A stretch of DNA of 64,000 nucleotides from assembly GCA_019359045.1 (NCBI GenBank), contig JAHHIA010000015.1, forward strand, positions 62,001 through 126,000. Direction: 5' to 3'. This document shows, piece by piece, positions 8,744-17,749 of the stretch. The stretch comes from Scytolyngbya sp. HA4215-MV1. GTDB lineage: Bacteria > Cyanobacteriota > Cyanobacteriia > Leptolyngbyales > Leptolyngbyaceae. The position numbers were made by a program, and so were the translations under genes. Under the pieces are notes generated by a model that saw only the letters and a program-made list of their open reading frames with translations, had not been told where the DNA came from and did not search any database. The first letter of the stretch is position 1; each line of letters begins with the position of its first letter.

Positions 8744-9811
8744 TTAAGCACTTAACTGAAAAATATCTGCCAAAATACTGGCATTGTCTTGGAGTCGAGC
8801 TTGTGCTGGTGAATCATAAACAACCAGCAAGGCAGCTAGTTGAGTAATGCCCGAAAATAAAGTAATCCCTTCGGCATGATCTTTGCGATCGCCATAAGAA
8901 ATTTCCAAAACAGCCTTGGGTTGACTAAATGAGTGATCTGGCAGTTGCGAATATTGATTGAGTTGAAACACTTTCACAGGACCGTCTAAATCCATCGTAG
9001 GACCTGCAAGAATCAATAAATCTTCCCCATTAATTATTAAATCTCGAATGCCCAATCCTTGGAGATTGACAAAATGTTTTTTATAGCGCTCTTTTTGTTC
9101 GCCAATCTTTTTCAGTTCTAGATAAGGTGAATTTTTTTGCTTTACTTCTAATTCTAAAATAATTGCCCATCCTCTTAAGACTGGACCCCGCAATCCTAAA
9201 AAGATTCGATTTTTTAAGACAACAATTCCCTCAATGTCAAATCCATTATCTTTACCAGGAATTTTAGAATTTACAAAAATACCTAAATGGGGATCTGTTT
9301 GAAGAATTTGAGTTAATAAATCTCCTTGATTATTAATTGCTAAGCTAGCAGCGGTCAATTTTCTTTGAGGATCGTTGGGGTCAGTTCCTGAACGAACTAG
9401 TTGTCCATCAATGACAGGAATTCTTGCTAAGAGATGGCGATTTCTTTCCAGGATGACTGTTTGTAATCGCATTGAATTTTCTTGATCAGATAGCTCTAAT
9501 CTAGGGCACTTTCGTTTGCTGCTGTGAGAGCCAACTAGCCAGAGATAGGAATCTGAGTAGTCTAGCCCCTCAATGTCAACTTCTTGTTCGCTTGTATTAG
9601 GAAGCTCGACAAAATCTGCTACCTGAAATTGTTGGTGATTGGCAAACTGGTTATGTTCGATCAGGGAAAGACGCTCGATCGTTGCAGTTTCGTCTGAACC
9701 AAGCCATAGATAATTGCCATGCAGAAGAATTGCTGAGAGATCCTCACGACTGAAATGAAAATCTGTTTGAAATGTAAGGAGTACTTGACCCAATAAAGCA
9801 CTATTTCCCAT
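8744..9811 (-). CDS. DUF3616 domain-containing protein
   Basis: A 355-residue soluble protein with repeated beta-rich segments such as LSAILLHGNYLWLGSDE, VDIEGLDYSDSYLWLVGSH and GFDIEGIVVLKNRIFLGLRGP. These match the DUF3616 family, probably a beta-propeller-like fold of unknown function, found widely in cyanobacteria and proteobacteria. There is no signal peptide or membrane segment. The gene is monocistronic, convergent with the upstream exported protein and divergent from the SWIM remnant. Confidence 0.8.
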   Translation of the reverse strand: MGNSALLGQVLLTFQTDFHFSREDLSAILLHGNYLWLGSDETATIERLSLIEHNQFANHQQFQVADFVELPNTSEQEVDIEGLDYSDSYLWLVGSHSSKRKCPRLELSDQENSMRLQTVILERNRHLLARIPVIDGQLVRSGTDPNDPQRKLTAASLAINNQGDLLTQILQTDPHLGIFVNSKIPGKDNGFDIEGIVVLKNRIFLGLRGPVLRGWAIILELEVKQKNSPYLELKKIGEQKERYKKHFVNLQGLGIRDLIINGEDLLILAGPTMDLDGPVKVFQLNQYSQLPDHSFSQPKAVLEISYGDRKDHAEGITLFSGITQLAALLVVYDSPAQARLQDNASILADIFQLSA

Positions 9812-9859
9812 TAATCGTCACTCCAGCTTGGTTGATATCTTTCGATTGCTAGCCGATTT

Positions 9860-9879
9860 TATAGCAGTCCTCCATGATT
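9860..9879 (+). repeat. Fragment resembling a MITE terminus
   Basis: TATAGCAGTCCT at 9860-9871 is identical to twelve bases of the right terminus of the palindromic element at 55366-55466, read on its other strand. It lies immediately before the first recognisable codons of the SWIM remnant. Confidence 0.4.
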
Positions 9880-10448
9880 ATTGCCTCCAGAGCCAACTTG
9901 ATCTCCCGGTTGTTACTCAACGAAATTCCCGACAATATTGAAGCGTCTTTCCAAACCCTTGATTTGCATCTACTCCCCCATCGCAACAAGGACTTTCTAC
10001 CCACTGTTCCTGTTCAGATTGGGACAATCCCTGCAAGCATATTGCAGGCGTGTATTATCTGGTGGCTGCCGAACTCGATCGCGATCCCTTCTTGCCATTT
10101 GAACTGCGCGGTTTATCACGCGAAAATTTACTTAAAGAACTTGCCAAATCCCCCTTAGGGCAGGCACTTTCGGCAGAGTTGCAACTGGCAAAATGCGCGC
10201 CTCAAGTCGCTTCTTCTTACCATACGCGCCCTCAAACTCTGCCCGCTGAATCGATCGCCGAATTACACGACTTTTGGCATGGCAGCAAACGATTACCCCA
10301 AACCAATAGATGCGCTCCCCGAAACCCTAGTTGCCGGAATTCCATTCGCAAACAAGGCGACTTTCCCCCCTTCTGGCCGCGCGACAACTCCTTTCTCGAA
10401 GCCATGGAAACCCTCTATAACCAGGTTCGCGTTAAAGGGCAGCTTTAA
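9874..10448 (+). pseudogene. Frameshifted, N-terminally truncated SWIM zinc-finger protein
   Basis: Joining two reading frames recovers a SWIM zinc-finger protein. Frame one gives RANLISRLLLNEIPDNIEA from 9874. The next frame gives the metal-binding core CSCSDWDNPCKH at 10005-10040 and then YYLVAAELDRDPFLPFELRG. A short return to frame one gives PIDALPETLVAGI near 10300-10340, and the tail FPPFWPRDNSFLEAMETLY is back in the second frame, ending at an intact TAA. At least three frameshifts (near 9995, 10298 and 10345) and loss of the first half make it non-functional. Intact relatives usually sit beside an SNF2-type helicase (family knowledge); none is here. Confidence 0.8.
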
Positions 10449-11103
10449 TCGATTCATTTCCCAGAGATCGAACGAGTGGGAGTGGATTTGAGACCAGGTG
10501 AATACCCAATATCAAAAGACCCAACCCAAACAAAACGGCACCTATCTCTGTAATCAGATTGCCCAGCATCCCTTTACTGAAAAAGAGCGCACCGATCCAA
10601 AATAAGGGAGCACCAACCGCCAAACCCGCACCTGCCATCTTTGGTGCAATGCGCATCTGCATCACTGAAATGCCATAGAGCAGAAATCCTAGTGAAAATA
10701 TCAAAATGGTCAGAAAGACAATTATTCTGAAAATTAGTACCGGCGTTTCCATCGAAACTTCCTCAATTTGCAGAATAAAATCCGGTGCATGTTTTGCCAG
10801 ATAGGGGATCACAAATGAATCCCATACTGCGATGGGTAAAGAAAGAACAGTGCCTAAAAAGGACAACCAGTAACCCAACTTGGTAAATGCAGTCTGTGAG
10901 GCAATCAGGGATTGATACAGGAAGACAAAACTGCAAATGATCAATAAATAGGCAAAAAACCAGGCTATATGGACAGGCACCCAAATGGCTTCCAGTGCCC
11001 CCCGTGGCGTGTTGGCAGGATGAAAAAACATAAAGCTGCCGAACAGAATTCCGGCAAGGATCAGGAGAATTCCACTGACTCGATGGGTTGAAACGATCAT
11101 CAT
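10432..11103 (-). CDS. Multi-pass membrane protein of unknown function
   Basis: About 223 residues with six to seven hydrophobic segments. It opens with RVSGILLILAGILFG, and a conserved-looking HPANTPRGALEAIWVPVHIAWFF part follows. The pattern is that of small seven-helix bacterial membrane proteins of the DUF4386-like kind, but I cannot name the family with confidence. Consecutive ATGs at 11103 and 11100 are better starts than a TTG at 11124. The 3' end overlaps the end of the SWIM remnant by 17 bases, tail to tail, which fits the remnant being dispensable. Confidence 0.7.
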   Translation of the reverse strand: MMIVSTHRVSGILLILAGILFGSFMFFHPANTPRGALEAIWVPVHIAWFFAYLLIICSFVFLYQSLIASQTAFTKLGYWLSFLGTVLSLPIAVWDSFVIPYLAKHAPDFILQIEEVSMETPVLIFRIIVFLTILIFSLGFLLYGISVMQMRIAPKMAGAGLAVGAPLFWIGALFFSKGMLGNLITEIGAVLFGLGLLILGIHLVSNPLPLVRSLGNESIKAAL

Positions 11104-11241
11104 TCCTCGACAGTCTTTTGACAATGTAATTCACAAGAGTGACTACGCCAACTGACTCAAAATGGATTTCTCAACCGCCAATAGTTATCCAATGCAAAAT
11201 CATCACAAGCTTTCGGTGCTGGGTTCACGATCGCCTCAACT

Positions 11242-12204
11242 TCAGCCATCAACCGCCATCTCCAGCAAGACCTTTAAAACCCCGCGTTGTTGAGCATGGG
11301 CAAACGCTTGCAAACCCTCAGACAGAGGATACCGTGCTTGAATCAGTGGCTTAACATCAACCTGTCCGGTACTCAACAATTCTAAAGCAGGTGCAAATGG
11401 ACCACAGCGTGATCCTACCAGCGTGATTTCATCCACCACCAGTGCCGAAGCATCGATCGTCAACTTGCCCGCATAGGTACTTTTAAGAACTAGCGTGCCA
11501 CGAGGACGCAGCGCCCGACAAGCGGTGGCAAAGCCCTCCGGATTCCCCGTACACTCTACCGCTAGATCAAACGCACGATCGATCACCGCATCGGCAAAGC
11601 CAACTCGAATCCCACGCGCTTCCAGATTTGCCAACTTCTCAGGATGCCGACCGATCGTGAGCAAATCGCATCCGGTCAACGCTAACGTTTGTGCCACCAA
11701 TTGCCCCAGTTTGCCGTCTCCCACGACCATCACTTTGTCTGACTGACTGACTCGCACCTGTTGCTGAATCTCCAACGCTGCTGCCAGCGGTTCTGTGAAC
11801 GTTGCCACATCCGTTGAAATATTTTCTGGTACGGGATGCAAATTGGCGCTCGGCAGGGTCAAATACTCGGCAAACGCCCCGTTACGATTCACAATACCCA
11901 ATACTGTCCGATTCTCACAGTGAGTCCTATGCCCCTGCAAACAAAACCGACAGTTACCACAAACGGCATTGATTTCCCCGACCACTCGTTGCCCCAATAA
12001 GCGATCACACCCCTTCTCCACCATGCCAACAAACTCATGACCGGGAATCCCTTCATAAGGATAGTAGCCTCGTAATAGCTCCAGATCCGTGTTGCAAATT
12101 CCCGCTCGAAGGACTCGAATCAGCGCCTCACCTGGTGAAGGGGCGGGAATGGGCGTGTTCATTTGCAGTTGTAACTCGTTATTTTGCAACCAGAGTGATT
12201 TCAT
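11242..12204 (-). CDS. Zinc-type alcohol dehydrogenase-like (MDR) oxidoreductase
   Basis: This 320-residue medium-chain dehydrogenase has the catalytic-domain motif GHEFVGMVEKG and zinc ligands Cys in AGICNTDLELLRGYYP and His in PGHEFVG. It also has a four-cysteine structural zinc lobe (CGNCRFCLQGHRTHC). The nucleotide-binding motif is VMVVGDGKLGQLVAQ. It should oxidise an alcohol or polyol, or reduce the matching aldehyde or ketone, with NAD(P). It is slightly shorter than the usual 340-350 residues. The substrate cannot be told from sequence. The gene stands alone on the minus strand. Confidence 0.88.
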   Translation of the reverse strand: MKSLWLQNNELQLQMNTPIPAPSPGEALIRVLRAGICNTDLELLRGYYPYEGIPGHEFVGMVEKGCDRLLGQRVVGEINAVCGNCRFCLQGHRTHCENRTVLGIVNRNGAFAEYLTLPSANLHPVPENISTDVATFTEPLAAALEIQQQVRVSQSDKVMVVGDGKLGQLVAQTLALTGCDLLTIGRHPEKLANLEARGIRVGFADAVIDRAFDLAVECTGNPEGFATACRALRPRGTLVLKSTYAGKLTIDASALVVDEITLVGSRCGPFAPALELLSTGQVDVKPLIQARYPLSEGLQAFAHAQQRGVLKVLLEMAVDG

Positions 12205-12811
12205 GGAAAGGGCAAAAAAGGACAGTCCCTATCCTAACCTGTTGCTCAAACTGAGCCGCGATCGATCTCGATAGCAGCCCCAAAACATGAGCCAATCAGG
12301 GAATTGTGAGCATCATTTTTTTGGAGAAAAGGAACATTCTTACTCTAAAATCAGGCTCACTTTAGGTCTGAAGTTCACATTCTTGCCACAATTTGCAAGG
12401 AAGTTGTAAAGGTTGGGCTAAAACGGATGCCATTCTCTAGTCTTGCCCAGCAGTATAGGGAGAGTCAGTAGCTTACGGATTCTGGTCTACGCAATTTTCC
12501 GGATAAAAACTTAAAGCTTTGTACTTCTTTAGGTAAGTGTTACTGGCTTTTATTAGCACGCTTTAACTCAGTAGTTTAACGGGGAAACTTGCGTAATCTT
12601 TATCTCTGAAGTAAAAGATAAAAGCTTTACCCCATCAGTGGTTGAGTAAAGATTGCATCAAGAAAGACCTGAAGACTACCGACTCAAGAATGTTCTCCAA
12701 TAACATGGCGAAACAAGAGGGCGTAATTTCCCAAATCGATTGCACCTCTGTGTGCTCTACTTCCTCAAATTTTGAGGTCGCACCCAACACACATCTCTCA
12801 GGAAGGAATCT
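12205..12811. other. Long upstream region of the PEP-CTERM gene
   Basis: About 600 bases lie between the dehydrogenase start and the PEP-CTERM gene. A small imperfect stem (CTTTATCT 12598-12605 with AGATAAAAG 12616-12624) and two AAAGCTTT copies (12515, 12621) are visible. It probably contains a long leader or regulatory DNA. No known riboswitch consensus was recognised. Confidence 0.35.
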
Positions 12812-13498
12812 ATGAAGTCCAATTTCGTTACAGCCGGTCTTGGCTTGGCAGCAGGCGCTGCTATGGCTTTCTCAGCCGCTCCAGCTCACGCGCTGACCTT
12901 CGGTAACACAGGTACATTCAGCTTCGAATCGAATACGACTGTCGATTTCACCTTTGTACTCTCAAAAGGGATGTGGCAGTCTAGCTTTGGCGTTTATGAT
13001 GTGGCTGCCAACACCTTAACCAAGCTGTTAAATGAATTGAAGCCTGGATATGATCCTGGTAGCGGCGACAGCAAGACCAACCCATCGGATTGGTTAGGAA
13101 CTTGCGGTAAGACTGTGACGACCTGTTCTAACAGCTTCACATTCTTGGCAGGCAAAGCCTATCAGTTTTTCTTGACCGGTTCGCCTACTCAATATTCCAG
13201 TTCCTCGAACACCGTTTTCACCTATAACGGCGCATCTACAACCTTTAAGTCTTCTGGTCCGACTTACAACAAGTCCAATACCCCCATTTTGATGACGCTG
13301 ACTGCACCCAGCAATGGCGCATTGATTCGGATGAATGACGCCCATTCCATTGATGTGGATACCAACGATTTCATCGTGACTGCTGTGGCACACAATCAGC
13401 CTGTTCCCGAACCCACAACTTTGATGGGCTTGGGTGCAGTGGCGGGTAGCTTCTTGATGTCACGTCGTCGCAAAGTTTCTGAATCTACTGAAGCGTAG
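12812..13498 (+). CDS. PEP-CTERM sorting domain protein
   Basis: A 228-residue exported protein with an N-terminal signal peptide (cleavage near AHA, residues 26-28) and a beta-rich central domain with one cysteine pair (CGKTVTTC). The C-terminal sorting signal reads VPEPTTLMGLGAVAGSFLMS followed by RRRK. PEP-CTERM tails are processed by exosortases, and such proteins are tied to the cell surface or extracellular polysaccharide. The two glycosyltransferases downstream on the opposite strand fit a surface role by context only. AGGAAGG lies just upstream of the ATG, and a strong terminator follows the stop. Confidence 0.9.
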   Translation: MKSNFVTAGLGLAAGAAMAFSAAPAHALTFGNTGTFSFESNTTVDFTFVLSKGMWQSSFGVYDVAANTLTKLLNELKPGYDPGSGDSKTNPSDWLGTCGKTVTTCSNSFTFLAGKAYQFFLTGSPTQYSSSSNTVFTYNGASTTFKSSGPTYNKSNTPILMTLTAPSNGALIRMNDAHSIDVDTNDFIVTAVAHNQPVPEPTTLMGLGAVAGSFLMSRRRKVSESTEA

Positions 13499-13530
13499 AC
13501 GTTTGTAGGTTTAGTTTTGAAGCTTAACTT

Positions 13531-13565
13531 GGGCTAAGAGAAGACCAGACTCTTAGCCCTTTTTC
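13531..13565 (+). terminator. Strong Rho-independent terminator
   Basis: GGGCTAAGAG at 13531-13540 and CTCTTAGCCC at 13550-13559 form a perfect 10-bp stem, followed by TTTTT. It ends the PEP-CTERM transcript. Confidence 0.9.
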
Positions 13566-13601
13566 TATCCCTTGTTTCAAGGAATGTTCTGGGAAATTGC
13601 C

Positions 13602-14768
13602 TTAGCGCAAACCCGTATTCTCTAGTAATTTCTGAAGAATTTGGCAGAATTGGGCAAATTCAAAATGTGCGATCGCCTGTTGCCGTAGAGCTGTGGGTTG
13701 ATAGATCAAAGCGTTGGCATAGGTTCCTTGCAAAATCTGAATCAAGTTTTCAGCGATCGCGGCTTCATCTTCAGGATGAACCAGACAGCCTAACTTGCCA
13801 CCCACTAAAGGATCGATCGCCCCATCCTGATTGCCTGCTAAAACAGGTTTCCCACAGGCAAGCGCTTCCAGATACACAATACCGAACCCTTCATTCTTGC
13901 TGGGCATAGCAAATACATCACACAGGTTGTAGTGATCGCTCAATTCGGCATCGGGAATGAACCCTGCCAAAGTCACACAATCTTCTAACCCTAATTGCTG
14001 AATCAACGTTTTTACCCGTTGCAGATCGTCCCCTTTGCCTGCCAGTACATAGCGGACATTGGGAATTTGCTGTCGAATTGCAGGCAGCGCCCGCAGAATT
14101 CTGTCGTATCCCTTGTATTGAGAAAAGCGCTGAATCCGCGTCACGGTAAGAATGACAGGTTGTTCTGGTGAGAGACCGTAGCGCTTGAGTAAATAGTCGG
14201 GTTTGGGCTTGATCTGAAATTGATTGGCAGCGAAGGTGTTGGGTAAGACTGAGATTTTGTCGGCTTCTAAATAGCCTTCGCGGAGGATGCGATCGCGGGT
14301 GTAGTGGCTAACCGCAATCACGCGATCGGCAGCTTGCAATGCTGCTTTGTAAGTGGGATTTTTGAGATCCCATGCCTCCAAGCCATGCACCACAACCCAG
14401 TAAGGAATCCCCAGTAGGTGTTTGATCCACTGGCACAACACCAAATAATAGTTCAACTCAGTTAACACCAACAGCTGAGGGCGCTGCCTGAGTGCCGAAC
14501 TTAGAATTCTGATGCAAGAGCATGTAGTTTTAAGCCGCCGTCGCCAGGGCTGGGTATCATACACCTGTTCACCAAAGCAGTGAAATTGGGTTTGGGGCAA
14601 AAAAGATTGTTCTGTTGTGAATTGGGGAAGGCTGGGTTCGTATTTTAGAAATACGTCATAAGCCGCACTGGGATATTCTTTTTGCATTGCTTGGATCAAG
14701 AATGCCGAATAAACCTGAATGCCTCCCTTAAATCCAAAAAGATTCGGCACCAGGAAATAGAAATGCAT
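13602..14768 (-). CDS. Glycosyltransferase family 4
   Basis: This 388-residue GT-B fold enzyme has an N-terminal acceptor domain (starting MHFYFLVPNLFGFKGGIQVY) and a C-terminal GT4 domain from about residue 190. Visible are ILTVTRIQRFSQYKGYDRIL, VLAGKGDD and the donor-binding ExxxxxxxE motif in EGFGIVYLEALACGKPVL. It should transfer a sugar from a nucleotide donor with retention of configuration, probably in exopolysaccharide assembly. It lies 116 bases downstream of the HpsE-like gene on the same strand, so the two are likely co-transcribed. No signal peptide is present. Confidence 0.9.
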   Translation of the reverse strand: MHFYFLVPNLFGFKGGIQVYSAFLIQAMQKEYPSAAYDVFLKYEPSLPQFTTEQSFLPQTQFHCFGEQVYDTQPWRRRLKTTCSCIRILSSALRQRPQLLVLTELNYYLVLCQWIKHLLGIPYWVVVHGLEAWDLKNPTYKAALQAADRVIAVSHYTRDRILREGYLEADKISVLPNTFAANQFQIKPKPDYLLKRYGLSPEQPVILTVTRIQRFSQYKGYDRILRALPAIRQQIPNVRYVLAGKGDDLQRVKTLIQQLGLEDCVTLAGFIPDAELSDHYNLCDVFAMPSKNEGFGIVYLEALACGKPVLAGNQDGAIDPLVGGKLGCLVHPEDEAAIAENLIQILQGTYANALIYQPTALRQQAIAHFEFAQFCQILQKLLENTGLR

Positions 14769-14884
14769 AGCAAGTTGTTCTAGATGAAAAAAATACTAGA
14801 AGATATCGCAAATATTTTGGAGAATCGACTCTGTATCTCGCTTTCCGGCTGCCTTGTCCCGAACTTTAACAAAAACAGGATTGC

Positions 14885-15883
14885 CTAAATTGCCAAGTTT
14901 TCGGAGGTTGGTTCAGAAGGAGTGGGTGGGACAAGGGCTTGAGAAAAGTATTTCCCGCAAAGATAAAATGGACTGAGTAAAGTACTCCAGAGAAATTCCA
15001 TTTCGCAAGCTGCCGGAAGATTGCGCTCTAATTGTTCCCGATATCGCAAAAAATGCACCATTGCTTTACGTACATCATTTACCCAATAGAGTGGAAACAT
15101 GAGGGGACGTAACCAGGGAGTGAGCCGAATCATCCGGATATGGTGTCTTGCCAGACCAATGCCTCGCACCAAAGAAAGTAAATACTCTCGCTCCATCCGC
15201 CAATGAGGAATCTTATGATGGATTTCCATGGCTGGGTTATACCAGATTTGCCAACCTGCATTTTGAATATAAACCAGGGCTTCCAGATCTTCGCTGGTCA
15301 ACATTGACTTGGCTGTCCGTCCAGTTAAAAATGGGCGATTGGGGACACTCTCGCACCAGGCGTGCCGCCGCACTACCAGCCCCGCAGAAGGAGGCAGAAT
15401 CCGCTTTTTGCGTTCGTATAGGAAGGGTTCGTCCCCCCGCTCAATCACAGCTAGAAAAAAGGCAACTTGCTTCAACTCTTCTGACGGTTCAACTTCAAAG
15501 TCTCCATGAATCTGGCTACCGTAAGCTCCTGCCTGGGGGTGCACTTGGGCGAATGCACACGCTGCGGTAATCCAGTGGTTAGTGGGAACGGTATCATCAT
15601 CCAAAAAACCAATCAGGCTGCCATGGGCTTCTTTTGCGGCTCTTAGTCGGGCGTAAGCGGCTCCTTGCTCTGGCTCAAAAGCGTAGCGCAAGGGGCAATC
15701 AGCCAGCCATTGACTTTGGTAAGACTGAATGACCTGTCGGGTATCGTCAGTACTGTTGTTATCAACAATAATGACCTCCCAGGCAATGTTCTCTGTTCCT
15801 GTTTGCGATCTCAGCCCTTCTAGTACTTCGGGCAATCGTTTTGCACCGTTGTAAGTACAGATGGCAACAGTAAAATCAATCAT
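14885..15883 (-). CDS. hpsE: Glycosyltransferase family 2, HpsE-like
   Basis: A 332-residue GT2 enzyme with the N-terminal pattern FTVAICTYNGAKRLPEVLEG, nucleotide-sugar residues DNNSTDDT, a metal-binding GFLDDDTVP motif and EDLEALVYIQNAGW as the acceptor-site acidic motif. A hydrophobic stretch near 255-275 may anchor it to the membrane. The sequence fits HpsE, a glycosyltransferase for hormogonium polysaccharide, the slime needed for gliding in filamentous cyanobacteria (recognised from memory). The rest of the hps cluster is not in the window. It probably forms an operon with the GT4 gene downstream. Confidence 0.8.
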   Translation of the reverse strand: MIDFTVAICTYNGAKRLPEVLEGLRSQTGTENIAWEVIIVDNNSTDDTRQVIQSYQSQWLADCPLRYAFEPEQGAAYARLRAAKEAHGSLIGFLDDDTVPTNHWITAACAFAQVHPQAGAYGSQIHGDFEVEPSEELKQVAFFLAVIERGDEPFLYERKKRILPPSAGLVVRRHAWCESVPNRPFLTGRTAKSMLTSEDLEALVYIQNAGWQIWYNPAMEIHHKIPHWRMEREYLLSLVRGIGLARHHIRMIRLTPWLRPLMFPLYWVNDVRKAMVHFLRYREQLERNLPAACEMEFLWSTLLSPFYLCGKYFSQALVPPTPSEPTSENLAI

Positions 15884-16617
15884 CAGTTATGCCAGCCTTT
15901 GGTGAGCATTGTGGACAGAATTTTGAAGTCAATTTTCAAGTGATGACACCCATTCAACTTTTTTCTTGACTTAGGACTTGCGAGCCACAACTGTCCTCTC
16001 ACTGAGTATGCCCAATCACAACGGTTCGCCTGATGCCATTACTCAGAAAGTTTAAGAATTATCTACAAATACTTTGACATCGTGAAACTCCGATAAAAAA
16101 TGATTTCGATCACCTCAATCGATTCATTCCATCGAATTAAGTGTTGAAGACTTTTCTATCCTAAGGGATGAGCAGCGTGAATCACCCACGCAAAATTAAG
16201 CTATTTAGGTTTGCGGGAATAGAAATATCGCCAGCTACTTTTTGCGGCCGAGATGGAGGAGCCAATTAGATTCCCTAGAAAAGGAATTGGGTATTCTGCT
16301 AATGGGACTGAGACTCCTGATTTGAGATGGTTCACTGAAGGTATTCAGTTTCCTGCCTTTGCGCTGGCGTTTTGCTTTGGCTGAAAAGGCTTGTCCTTTA
16401 TGCGTTATAGCCCTTTTCAAGGATGTGAAGTACAGGAGGGTGCTTTGCACCCCTCTGGACTTCATACCTCTGTACTTCACTCAGGTGAAAACTGCTATAG
16501 AGTGCAGGTTGATGTAGATCGGAGGGAAACTTGATGATGCATTCCATTGATGCATTCAGTAACGTCATCTCTTGTCAGGATTGATCCCTAAATTTCAGAT
16601 GGACGGAGGAGATTGAG
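15884..16617. other. Intergenic region holding a MITE-like repeat
   Basis: The gap between hpsE and dprA contains the inverted-repeat element at 16406-16499. The one open frame of note (minus 16235-16480) runs through this repeat and is not believable as a gene. Confidence 0.5.
16406..16499. mobile_element. MITE-like element with 30-bp imperfect terminal inverted repeats
   Basis: The arms at 16406-16435 and 16470-16499 match at 23 of 30 positions: TATAGC, TTTTCA and GTGAAGTACAG are exact blocks. The centre holds a second small hairpin (GGTGC-TTT-GCACC). It has no coding capacity. The TATAGC ends are shared with the element at 55366-55466, which suggests related non-autonomous elements moved by the same kind of transposase. 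Confidence 0.6.
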
Positions 16618-17748
16618 TTGGTAGAAGAACGGGCATTTTGGCTTGCCTGGTCTGGGATGGCAGGGTTAGGGCCGGTTTTAATCAGGCGATTACATCGACA
16701 TTTTGGTTCGTTAGCGATCGCGTGGGAAGTAGATGCAGCAGAGCTGTTGGCGGTAGAGGGGTTAGGTATCCAGACTGCTACAACAATTGCGGTAGAACGA
16801 TCGCGCCTTTGTCCGGCAGAATTGCTGGAACAACATTTGCAGCACAACCCCGATTTTTGGACCCCTGCTGATGCTGACTATCCTCAATTGTTGTTAGAAA
16901 TTCCCGATCCGCCGCCTGTGTTGTATTACCGGGGTAGCGTCGAATTGCAGGAAAACCAAGGGATTATACCTGCGATCGCCATGGTTGGCACCCGTGATCC
17001 TTCAGAATATGGCAAACGCTGGACTCGACGGATTGCCACTGCGCTGGCACAAAACGGCTTCACAGTGGTCTCGGGTTTAGCGGATGGTGTAGATACGGAA
17101 GCGCATCAAAGCTCGATACATGCAGGGGGACGAACGATCGCTGTTTTGGGTACAGGGTTAAACCGGGTTTATCCTTGGTCGAATCGCAAACTTTACGAGC
17201 AGTTGCTAGAACAAGGATTGGCATTAAGCGAGTACCCCGCCGACACGCCACCCGATCGTACCCACTTCCCCCGGCGTAATCGAATTGTGGCAGGGCTGTG
17301 TCGGGCGGTGTTGGTGATGGAAGCGCCTAAAAAGTCGGGGGCGCTGATTACTGCCACGATCGCCAATGAATATGGACGGGATGTTTATGCCTTGCCAGGG
17401 TCCCTGGATAACGATCGCGCCTACGGTTGTTTAGAACTGGTGAATAAAGGGGCACAACTGATTTTGAGTGAGCATCAGTTGCTAGAAGCGTTGGGAACTT
17501 TACCTCAGTTTTTGCTTCCGCCTGCTCCCGTTGCACCTAAACGACAACCCATGCCAGAATTGGAACCCACTTTACAGCAGGTGTTACAGACTGTCACTGA
17601 CCTTGCCCAAGAGTCGCCTGAAGTTTCCTTTGATCGCATTGTTCAGTCCACTGAGTTAGTGGCTGGATCGGTTTCTAGTGCCCTGTTGCAATTGGAGTTG
17701 TTGGGTTTGGTGGCGCAATTGCCGGGAATGCGTTATCGAGCCAGTTAG
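16618..17748 (+). CDS. dprA: DNA-processing protein DprA
   Basis: A 376-residue DprA (Smf), which loads RecA onto incoming single-stranded DNA during natural transformation. An N-terminal helix-hairpin-helix/SAM-like part (about 10-75) precedes the Rossmann-like DprA domain (about 85-300) with VGTRDPSEYGKR, VSGLADGVDTEAHQ and RNRIVAGLCRAVLVMEAP. A small C-terminal winged-helix domain (about 315-376) follows. The start is a TTG at 16618 with GGAGGA eight bases upstream; no ATG fits. It is monocistronic and converges on phnE. Confidence 0.93.
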   Translation: MVEERAFWLAWSGMAGLGPVLIRRLHRHFGSLAIAWEVDAAELLAVEGLGIQTATTIAVERSRLCPAELLEQHLQHNPDFWTPADADYPQLLLEIPDPPPVLYYRGSVELQENQGIIPAIAMVGTRDPSEYGKRWTRRIATALAQNGFTVVSGLADGVDTEAHQSSIHAGGRTIAVLGTGLNRVYPWSNRKLYEQLLEQGLALSEYPADTPPDRTHFPRRNRIVAGLCRAVLVMEAPKKSGALITATIANEYGRDVYALPGSLDNDRAYGCLELVNKGAQLILSEHQLLEALGTLPQFLLPPAPVAPKRQPMPELEPTLQQVLQTVTDLAQESPEVSFDRIVQSTELVAGSVSSALLQLELLGLVAQLPGMRYRAS

Positions 17749-17749
17749 T

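Noticed and set aside
16235-16480. Minus-strand open frame of 81 codons
   Set aside because: It runs through the MITE-like repeat and its peptide is built from repeat arms; no ribosome binding site or family.
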